Shown here one piece after another: positions 6,552 to 12,356 of a stretch of 12,356 nucleotides of DNA. Both the position numbers and the translations under genes were made by a program. The first letter of the stretch is position 1. Each line of letters starts with the position of its first letter. The stretch is from an uncultured Prevotella sp. (lineage in GTDB: Bacteria > Bacteroidota > Bacteroidia > Bacteroidales > Bacteroidaceae): positions 1 to 12,356 of the forward strand of contig UQHJ01000068.1 in the NCBI GenBank assembly GCA_900540885.1, in the 5' to 3' direction. A model generated the notes under the pieces. That model searched no databases. It worked only from the letters and a program-made list of their open reading frames with translations, and was not told where the DNA came from.

Positions 6552-9242
6552 TTATGATCGTTGAGCAATCAAAGCGCGAATTTTGTCATTAAATCCGCTT
6601 TGTTGCATGAGTTCTTCAATGGTTAAGTGCATGCGATAGCGCCAATATTGGTTGGGGTTGGCGGGGTCGTTGATTTGTTCCGTTTCGGGGTGCTTGCTTC
6701 GTAAGGTGGGCGAGATAGAAAGCCAATCTTGTAAAGCTAATAAGCATAGCATAGAAGGCGATTGCAGATGTTGCTTAATAATCTCTTCGCATATCTCTGG
6801 AGTGGCTTCAGTAGGAGCTTCACCTTCGTGGTGAAGTGCTTCGTTCCAGAAAGCCTGTCTTCGTTCAGCATTTTGCTGCCACCATAGGCGCAAGGGAGGC
6901 ATGTCGTGTGTGGCTATTGTGGTAACCGAAAGGTAAGGGTTGTTATTTAAATGTCCAAATCGTACTCCATATTCCTTAGGCATTCGTTGTATTTCAAGCG
7001 AAAGAATTTGAAGACGCTCTAATACCCCCTTTACAGAAGCTGGAACCATACCTAAATCTTCAGCACAGGGCAACATACCCGTTCCTTGCAGGGGGTATAG
7101 TTGTAGTGTTGGGTGTTGATTGTCGCTGCTTTGCGTAACGGTGGGTATCTTCTTCATCGCTTCGTCTGCCCAAAACTGATTGTTGCGATGATAGAAGAAG
7201 TCGTCATGCAAGCGATTAAAAGCATCGCGATTTTGGTCAGATAGAGTAGTGTAGAGGTGGGTCAGTTGAGCCGCAATGCGAGGGTGGTACAAGTCGTGAC
7301 GTTCAGGGTCTTGAATGAAGAGCACCTCACAAGCGACGTTGAGTAATGCTTGTCGCGTCTTTCCTTCAGGCAATAATTGCATGAGCGCACGTTGCGAACG
7401 ATAGCCTTCTTTTAAAGTGTAGCTATGATTATTGAGAGGCTCAAAATACTGTTCGGTTAAATGCTCGTTTTGGGTTTCGGCGATAAGTTGTTGTAAGTAC
7501 GCTTCATTTACCTGTGGAATGCAAAGTGAGGCAACGTCTTCGGTAAATCCGAAGTGTCCAATCTCACTGATTGAGAAAGGCAACGCTGGGCGGAAATACC
7601 CTAATAGGCCATAAATCTGATTTGTTGGAACCTCCCATATACGGAAGAACCCTAATACATGATCAATGCGGTAGGCATCAAAGTATTGCTGCATGTGGTG
7701 GAGTCGTTTGCGCCACCAAGCATAGTTATCTTTGGCCATTTCGTTCCAATTATAAGTAGGAAATCCCCAATTTTGCCCGTGTACGGCAAAATCATCTGGG
7801 GGAGCTCCCGCTTGTCCGTTAAAGTGAAACAATCGGCCGTCAACCCAAGTGGGGACGCTATCACGACTAATGCCAATAGGAATGTCTCCTTTTAATATGA
7901 CACCTAATTTGCGTGCTTCATCGTGCGCTTGCTGCATTTGGCAATGGAGCAAAAATTGAACGTAGGCATAATAGGTGCGCGCCTCTTCCAATTGTGGGTG
8001 AGCGTGGACAAATTGTTCAATCGTGTCGGGCGTGGGCGCATCGGCTGGCCAAGAACGGAAGTCAGCCGTGTGGTAAAGGTCGCGTAAGGCACAAAAGGAA
8101 GTATACGCTGTGAGCCATTGCTCGTTATCGTGATAGAACTTTTTAAACGCGGCAGAGGCTATCGTTCGTTTACCATTCTCTTTAAATAAAGCGCGGGCAA
8201 ACTTTGTTTTCAATTGGAATACGCGTTCGTAGTCTATCTGTGGTAATAGATTAAGTTCTTCTCCTTCATGTTGATAGGTGGCGTATGCTTGTGATGAACT
8301 CCACTCACGCATATCAAGGTAAATGGGGTGGAGCGCAAAGACCGAAATGCCATTATAAGGATAAGAGTCGTGCCAGCTCCCCGTTCGTGTAGTGTCATTT
8401 ATGGGGAGCAATTGTACGGCACGCATGCCTACTTCAGCAGCCCAATGTACAAACTTGCAAAGGTCGCCAAAGTCACCTATGCCACTACTTGTTTGGCTAC
8501 GGAGTGAAAATACTGGGATAACACAGCCCGCTCCGTGCCAAAGAGGCATGTCGATTTGTGGCATCTCATCTTGTCGAATGGCAGAAGCTTTTTCGGGGTA
8601 AGGCATACCGATGAGTTCGCGGTTGCCACCCTGTTCCCAAATGACGGTGTCGGGACGTGTAGTGTCTATTAGGACGTATTTATAGCTAACGCCTTCCTCG
8701 AAATCCTTGCGTGATAGTGGAAGTGCCCATTCGTAAGTGCCAGTGCGTTGTAGTAGTCTGGCTTCGTGTGTTTGCCAGTTGCCCCAACGCTTCGTACTGC
8801 CAATAACGGCCCAACGCAGATTATCTGTGGGGGGGAGCGCGTGCAGGAGGAGTAAGTAGGGCGATGTGAGCAAATCCATGTGAAGTCGTTCGCCTCCGCA
8901 AGGTTGTAGAATACACTTTTCGAAAGCCTCCCGATGATAGATGCTACTCATAGCGTGTTCCGTCCATGTATCGAAAAAGCAGACATCAGTTCGGTGATTA
9001 AAGTAAAATATTCGCCAATTGTTAGGTTCAACACGTACCAATTGATTGTCATTATTGACGATTTGGTAAGCATATCTTATATGTTTGCTCGCTGGTGCGA
9101 CTTTTAAGCTCGTTTGCCATAAAGCATTGTCGTTGCTCTGTAGAGGCAAATATTGTGTGTCGCCCCCATCGACGGAGTAAACTAATTCGGGATGGCAGTC
9201 GTTATAGGTGTGGTATGTAATGTGGAATTGAAGGTTTTTCAT
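6552..9242 (-). CDS. malQ: 4-alpha-glucanotransferase with two CBM20 domains (GH77)
   Basis: The product has 896 residues from the ATG at 9242 (MKNLQFHITY). The frame is open 23 codons further upstream, but that part looks non-coding, and the CBM20 fold begins right at the chosen start. The enzyme moves alpha-1,4-glucan segments between malto-oligosaccharides or glycogen, in the cytoplasm (no signal peptide). Residues about 1-105 and 128-215 are two starch-binding CBM20 modules; the second has the typical VIGSTKRWGNWQ (147-158). The GH77 barrel follows from about 236 (GCVIPVFSLRSQTSSGIGDFG). Catalytic residues are the nucleophile D527 in YRIDHVLGFF, acid/base E728 in CAEDLG and D780 in THDMPP. 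The layout (CBM20-CBM20-GH77, about 900 residues) is that of plant DPE2 and Bacteroidota enzymes, unlike the smaller E. coli MalQ. It is monocistronic, with no sus-type genes nearby. Confidence 0.95.
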   Translation of the reverse strand: MKNLQFHITYHTYNDCHPELVYSVDGGDTQYLPLQSNDNALWQTSLKVAPASKHIRYAYQIVNNDNQLVRVEPNNWRIFYFNHRTDVCFFDTWTEHAMSSIYHREAFEKCILQPCGGERLHMDLLTSPYLLLLHALPPTDNLRWAVIGSTKRWGNWQTHEARLLQRTGTYEWALPLSRKDFEEGVSYKYVLIDTTRPDTVIWEQGGNRELIGMPYPEKASAIRQDEMPQIDMPLWHGAGCVIPVFSLRSQTSSGIGDFGDLCKFVHWAAEVGMRAVQLLPINDTTRTGSWHDSYPYNGISVFALHPIYLDMREWSSSQAYATYQHEGEELNLLPQIDYERVFQLKTKFARALFKENGKRTIASAAFKKFYHDNEQWLTAYTSFCALRDLYHTADFRSWPADAPTPDTIEQFVHAHPQLEEARTYYAYVQFLLHCQMQQAHDEARKLGVILKGDIPIGISRDSVPTWVDGRLFHFNGQAGAPPDDFAVHGQNWGFPTYNWNEMAKDNYAWWRKRLHHMQQYFDAYRIDHVLGFFRIWEVPTNQIYGLLGYFRPALPFSISEIGHFGFTEDVASLCIPQVNEAYLQQLIAETQNEHLTEQYFEPLNNHSYTLKEGYRSQRALMQLLPEGKTRQALLNVACEVLFIQDPERHDLYHPRIAAQLTHLYTTLSDQNRDAFNRLHDDFFYHRNNQFWADEAMKKIPTVTQSSDNQHPTLQLYPLQGTGMLPCAEDLGMVPASVKGVLERLQILSLEIQRMPKEYGVRFGHLNNNPYLSVTTIATHDMPPLRLWWQQNAERRQAFWNEALHHEGEAPTEATPEICEEIIKQHLQSPSMLCLLALQDWLSISPTLRSKHPETEQINDPANPNQYWRYRMHLTIEELMQQSGFNDKIRALIAQRS

Positions 9243-9332
9243 GATAAAAGTGTTGAGTGCCTTATGAGACGCTGTAGTTAAAGAAGTAAATAAAATGGCA
9301 CTATTGCGCATTTGGGTGTAAACTTAATAAGA

Positions 9333-9355
9333 AAAAGTGAGATGCTTACACTTTT
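9333..9355. repeat. Small inverted repeat upstream of malQ
   Basis: AAAAGTG (9333-9339) and CACTTTT (9349-9355) form a perfect 7-bp inverted repeat with a 9-base spacer, about 90 bases upstream of the malQ start. It could be an operator or a leader hairpin. No convincing TAnnTTTG promoter for malQ was found; TAAGTTTA on the minus strand at 9321-9328 is one base off the -7 consensus. The rest of 9243-9407 is A-rich and holds nothing clear. Confidence 0.3.
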
Positions 9356-9407
9356 CTATGTAAAATAGAGAAAAAATAAAATTCTTAAAAAAAATGCAAC
9401 AAAACGC

Positions 9408-9438
9408 TTGTTGGGTAAAATGCTTGATTGTATATTTG
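9408..9438 (+). promoter_or_regulatory. Bacteroidota-type promoter of the structured RNA
   Basis: TATATTTG (9431-9438) fits the -7 consensus TAnnTTTG exactly, and TTG (9408-9410) lies 20 bases upstream, the spacing known for the -33 box. The expected start, about 9443-9446, falls just before the closing stem of the RNA described next, which supports both calls. Confidence 0.7.
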
Positions 9439-9444
9439 CAACAT

Positions 9445-9625
9445 CATTTAGGCTGTACCGGTTAGATTGGGATACTCATCAATAATAAACTGAAAACCGA
9501 GTCAACCAGTTCTTCGATGGCGTGCCGATATGCGCATTGCGTAGGGTCGGATTACAAAGATGGGCTGGAGCTCAAATCTTATTTTACTCGGAGTTTCATC
9601 ACATCACTGGTACAGCCATTTTTAT
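9445..9625 (+). ncRNA. Structured RNA, 6S-like or Bacteroidales-1-like candidate
   Basis: About 180 bases without a credible gene fold into a long rod. The closing stem pairs GGCTGTACCGGT (9451-9462) with ACTGGTACAGCC (9606-9617), 12 bp with one G-T. Inside are TGAAA/TTTCA (9491-9495, 9594-9598), CCGAGT/ACTCGG (9497-9502, 9586-9591), CCAGTTCTTC/GATGGGCTGG (9506-9515, 9559-9568, 9 of 10 pairs with G-T), CCGA/TCGG (9525-9528, 9547-9550) and an apical TGCGC-ATT-GCGTA hairpin (9531-9543). A large open bulge lies at 9463-9490 opposite 9599-9605. The closing stem is followed by ATTTTTATGTTTTT, suited to termination. A closing stem, central bubble and apical stem with a dedicated promoter recall 6S RNA, and a promoter-to-terminator design is also described for the Bacteroidales-1 RNA motif. 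A cis leader of nadE is the alternative. The structure was drawn by eye. Confidence 0.65.
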
Positions 9626-9636
9626 GTTTTTACGTG

Positions 9637-9677
9637 TGAAGTCAAATATGGGCTTCATTAGACCAATATATATATTG
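9637..9677 (+). promoter_or_regulatory. nadE upstream region: hairpin and AT-rich palindrome
   Basis: TGAAGTC (9637-9643) pairs with GGCTTCA (9651-9657), 7 bp with one G-T and a 7-base loop. It is followed by the 14-base palindrome CAATATATATATTG (9664-9677), which ends 8 bases before the nadE ATG. The palindrome could be an operator or part of a promoter, but no exact TAnnTTTG box is present, so nadE may depend on readthrough from 9445 or on a non-consensus promoter. Confidence 0.35.
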
Positions 9678-9685
9678 TATATACG

Positions 9686-11647
9686 ATGCAAAACGGTTTT
9701 ATTAAAGTAGCAGCAGCAATACCTTCTGTGAAAGTGGCCGATTGTGCCTTCAATATTCAACAAATAGAAAATTTAATGGCCACCGCGGAAGGACAGGGGA
9801 TAGAGATACTCTGTCTACCCGAATTGTCAATAACGGCCTACACGTGTCAAGACCTCTTTCAACAGCAAGTACTTATCGATGAGGCTGAGTCCTCATTGCT
9901 AAAGCTTATGGAGTTTAGTCGTAACTTGAATGTTACGGCGCTTGTTGGCGTGCCTATTGTCTATAATAGCATGTTGTTTAACTGTGCAGCGGTTATTCAG
10001 CGAGGTAAGGTATGTGGCCTTGTTCCCAAAACGTTTTTACCTAATTACAAAGAGTTCTACGAGAAGCGTTGGTTTACTTCATCGCAAACGTTGGGGCAAG
10101 GTGTAGAATTGCGCTTCTGTGGTCAAACTGTTCCCTTAAGTACGAATATACTGTTTAAGACTTCGCACTGTATCTTTGGTATCGAGATATGTGAAGACCT
10201 TTGGGCACCCACTCCTCCCAGTAATCACCTTGCATTGGCGGGTGCTGACATTATATTCAATCTTAGTGCAAGCAATGAATTAATAGGAAAGGCTGACTAT
10301 TTAAAAAGTCTTATAGCGAATCAAAGTGCTCGACTTGTATCGGGCTACGTGTACGCTGGTAGTGGGTATGGTGAAAGTACGCAAGACCTCGTATTCAGTG
10401 GTAGAGCTTTTATTGCTGAAAATGGAACAGTCTTAGCACAAGCAAAGCGTTTTGCGATGAGCGAACAACTTATTTGCAGTGAAATAGATGTAGAACGCCT
10501 TCGCGCAGAACGCCGTACTAATACGACGTTTGCCAATGCGGTAGCTGCAGAGAAAGTCGAACCATTGCGCGAAATAGAATTGGAACCTTACACAAGTAAT
10601 ATTCCATTCACGCTGACGCGCTTTGTTGATGCTCACCCCTTTGTGCCAGAAGGAGAAGCGTTAGACGAACGCTGTGAAGAGATTATCTGCATACAGAGTG
10701 AGGCACTGGCTCGTCGCATCGAACATACACATGCAAAAACGGTAGTAGTCGGTATAAGTGGTGGCTTGGATTCCACCTTGGCACTCCTCGTCGCAGTTCA
10801 TACCTTTGATAGGCTTGAACGTGATCGCCGTGGCATCGTAGGTATAACAATGCCAGGGTTTGGTACAACTGATCGCACATATACTAACGCTATAAACTTG
10901 ATGAAGCAGTTGGGAGTTACGATCCGTGAAATATCAATCGTGCCTGCTGTTACGCAACACTTTAAAGACTTGGGCCATGATATAAACGTTCATGACCTTA
11001 CGTATGAAAATTCGCAAGCGCGCGAACGCACGCAAATCCTCATGGACGCAGCAGGTCAAATGGGCGGTTTCGTAGTAGGTACGGGCGATTTAAGTGAATT
11101 GGCGCTCGGTTGGGCCACTTATAATGGCGACCACATGAGTATGTATGGTGTGAATGCATCAATTCCTAAGACATTAGTTAAGCACCTCGTAAGTTGGGCA
11201 GCGCGCAATATGGCTGATGAGGCGAGTCGTCTCACCTTGCTCGATATCGTTGATACACCGATTAGCCCGGAACTCATACCTGCGGATAACGAAGGAAATA
11301 TAAAGCAAGTGACTGAAGACCTCGTAGGCCCCTATGAATTGCATGACTTCTTCCTTTATTATATCTTGCGCTTCGGTTTCCGTCCACAAAAGATTTATTA
11401 CTTGGCTTGTCGAGCTTTTGACGGAACGGGCAATGGTACCAACTTCGCTCCTGAAGTTATACTCAAGTGGCTTCGTACTTTTATACGTCGCTTCTTCTCT
11501 CAGCAGTTTAAACGTTCTTGTTTGCCAGATGGGCCTAAAGTGGGAAGTTGTTCACTCAGTCCACGTGGAGATTGGCGCATGCCGTCTGATGCTTATTCGA
11601 CAGCATGGTTAGCTGATTTGGAAGACGAACAAACTAATGCAGAATAA
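9686..11647 (+). CDS. nadE: Glutamine-dependent NAD(+) synthetase
   Basis: Cytoplasmic enzyme of 653 residues for the last step of NAD synthesis: deamido-NAD plus ATP and glutamine-derived ammonia gives NAD. Residues about 5-270 are a nitrilase-type glutaminase domain with the triad E46 (LPELSIT), K115 (VPKTFLPNY) and C169 (GIEICEDLW). Residues about 325-640 are the synthetase domain with the ATP pyrophosphatase loop SGGLDS (358-363), GTGDLSELALGW, and a later NFAPEVILKWLRTFIRRF end. The length fits the two-domain glutamine-using form, as opposed to the ammonia-only enzyme of about 275 residues. The ATG at 9686 is chosen because the nitrilase fold starts within a few residues. A secreted BatD-like gene begins 3 bases after the stop, so the two form an operon. 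Confidence 0.97.
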   Translation: MQNGFIKVAAAIPSVKVADCAFNIQQIENLMATAEGQGIEILCLPELSITAYTCQDLFQQQVLIDEAESSLLKLMEFSRNLNVTALVGVPIVYNSMLFNCAAVIQRGKVCGLVPKTFLPNYKEFYEKRWFTSSQTLGQGVELRFCGQTVPLSTNILFKTSHCIFGIEICEDLWAPTPPSNHLALAGADIIFNLSASNELIGKADYLKSLIANQSARLVSGYVYAGSGYGESTQDLVFSGRAFIAENGTVLAQAKRFAMSEQLICSEIDVERLRAERRTNTTFANAVAAEKVEPLREIELEPYTSNIPFTLTRFVDAHPFVPEGEALDERCEEIICIQSEALARRIEHTHAKTVVVGISGGLDSTLALLVAVHTFDRLERDRRGIVGITMPGFGTTDRTYTNAINLMKQLGVTIREISIVPAVTQHFKDLGHDINVHDLTYENSQARERTQILMDAAGQMGGFVVGTGDLSELALGWATYNGDHMSMYGVNASIPKTLVKHLVSWAARNMADEASRLTLLDIVDTPISPELIPADNEGNIKQVTEDLVGPYELHDFFLYYILRFGFRPQKIYYLACRAFDGTGNGTNFAPEVILKWLRTFIRRFFSQQFKRSCLPDGPKVGSCSLSPRGDWRMPSDAYSTAWLADLEDEQTNAE

Positions 11648-11650
11648 AAT

Positions 11651-12187
11651 ATGAATCGTTTTATACTCTCTCTCTTATTATTAATAGTCTTCGCCCTACC
11701 GATGTCGGCAGAGCGTAAGGCAGAACTGTTTGCACGTATCTTACCCGACCGTGAGCAGGTATATGCAGGTGATAGTGTACTCCTATCTGTGGTGTTGTAT
11801 GCATCAGACCCTATAGCGAAAGCTGAAAGTACGACTACATTTGGCGTGAAGGGGAAAGCAAGTGTTCGCAAATTGAATATAAATCGAAATGCTACTGCTG
11901 GTCGTACACGCGAGAATGGTCGCCTTTATTACACTCTCGTATGGAATCAGTATGTTGTAGCTCCTACGCAGCCAGGCACGTATACCGTTGGCGTGCAAAA
12001 GTTTAAGGCCACGCTACAACAGGTGATAGCCATGCCCGATCTCTTCGACCAAATGATGGGGGCGCAGCCTCAATATCGTGAAGTAAAAGTACAAGGCTCT
12101 TCGCCTACTTTTACATTTGAAGTAAAACAAAAACCTTTGCGCTCAACACAGGAGATGATGCGCAGTAGTAAGCAAGGGGTGCTGTAG
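11651..12187 (+). CDS. Secreted BatD-like single-domain protein
   Basis: The product has 178 residues. It opens with a signal peptide (MNRF, a hydrophobic stretch, then PMSA before Glu21), with no lipobox cysteine. The mature part resembles one Ig-like repeat of BatD: DREQVYAGDSVLLSVVLY (about 33-50), RENGRLYYTLVWNQYVVAPT (about 86-105), PGTYTVGVQKFKATLQQV, and a DLFDQMM segment before the closing strand FTFEVKQK. Normal BatD proteins have several such domains, several hundred residues and a membrane anchor, and sit with batA/batB; here a single domain stands alone and lacks a C-terminal anchor, so it is a short relative or a remnant. The start is 3 bases after the nadE stop. It ends with tandem TAG TAG, suggesting an intact end and no frameshift. 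BatD function is itself poorly defined (aerotolerance, envelope stress). Specific role unknown. Confidence 0.75.
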   Translation: MNRFILSLLLLIVFALPMSAERKAELFARILPDREQVYAGDSVLLSVVLYASDPIAKAESTTTFGVKGKASVRKLNINRNATAGRTRENGRLYYTLVWNQYVVAPTQPGTYTVGVQKFKATLQQVIAMPDLFDQMMGAQPQYREVKVQGSSPTFTFEVKQKPLRSTQEMMRSSKQGVL

Positions 12188-12227
12188 TAGTTCCTTTGTC
12201 ACTTGTGTCTAAACGCTTATAGCAATT

Positions 12228-12356
12228 TTACCTTTTCTTCACACCCCAAACGTTCCCTTCGCATAAATGGCGGCGAGGTACCCCTAAGCGGCGCATCTCT
12301 TTGGTGATGCGCTTGATCGTAACGCCTTGCAGTGAACGAGGGGCTTGTGCCTTGAG
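12228..12356 (-). CDS. 3' end of an unidentified minus-strand gene (partial)
   Basis: Reading leftwards from the window edge, an open frame of 42 codons ends in TAA at 12228-12230. The residues are basic and end RRLGVPRRHLCEGNVWGVKKR. The pattern, a helix with LGV, then RRH and GNVWGV, resembles the C-terminal winged-helix tail I associate with VirE/DUF3874-type or primase-like proteins of Bacteroidota elements, but this is weak. It converges on the BatD-like gene with only 40 bases between the stop codons and no visible terminator. The start and most of the protein lie outside the window. Confidence 0.6.
   Translation of the reverse strand, partial: LKAQAPRSLQGVTIKRITKEMRRLGVPRRHLCEGNVWGVKKR

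Noticed and set aside
9243..9311. Longer N-terminus for MalQ starting at 9311
   Set aside because: The 23 extra residues do not resemble CBM20 or a clear signal peptide, and the CBM20 strand begins at the ATG at 9242.
9522..9710. Open frame of 62 codons upstream of and overlapping nadE
   Set aside because: It lies inside the folded RNA region, overlaps the nadE start and shows no recognisable protein features; the base pattern is better explained by RNA stems.
1..12356. CRISPR arrays, phage genes, insertion sequences, toxin-antitoxin or defence systems
   Set aside because: I found no direct-repeat arrays and no integrase, transposase or defence motifs on either strand; the genes are housekeeping. 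A new multi-gene system is not supported by what is visible.

Overview
The window reads as ordinary chromosome from a member of the Bacteroidales (Bacteroidota), most likely Prevotellaceae-like. The evidence is a DUF4296 lipoprotein, a two-CBM20 form of 4-alpha-glucanotransferase, a BatD-like secreted protein, a TraR/DksA protein without its zinc cysteines, promoter boxes matching the Bacteroidota -7 consensus TAnnTTTG, and little use of Shine-Dalgarno sites. No phage, insertion sequence, CRISPR array or defence island is visible. The only possible hint of mobile DNA is a 42-residue gene end at the right edge.

Layout. Positions 1-225 hold two identical tRNA-Val(UAC) genes and an intrinsic terminator. 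From about 6400 leftwards to 253 runs a minus-strand block: ileS, a traR/dksA-like gene, lspA, a DUF4296 lipoprotein gene, a strong terminator (493-532), a small 53-residue gene, and a very long terminator-like hairpin (253-311). LspA is the peptidase that would mature the lipoprotein encoded next to it. Next comes malQ (6552-9242, minus), with its own 15-bp terminator hairpin. Between malQ and the divergent nadE is a plus-strand region that looks like a free-standing structured RNA gene (about 9445-9625): a consensus promoter at the expected distance, a 12-bp closing stem, nested inner stems and a U-rich end. nadE (9686-11647) encodes a two-domain glutamine-dependent NAD synthetase, and 3 bases later a secreted single-domain BatD-like gene follows in the same operon. 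At the right edge lies the 3' end of an unidentified minus-strand gene.

How the genes fit together. Most are housekeeping: valine tRNAs, isoleucine charging, an RNA polymerase secondary-channel-type regulator, lipoprotein maturation, glycogen/maltodextrin rearrangement and the last step of NAD synthesis. No new enzyme system is visible. The most interesting item is the structured RNA upstream of nadE, which could be a known Bacteroidales family (6S-like or Bacteroidales-1) or a nadE leader. Secondary points are an intergenic hairpin built of 8-bp units, a small gene caged between two large hairpins, the degenerate zinc finger of the DksA-like protein, and the altered HIGH motif of IleRS.
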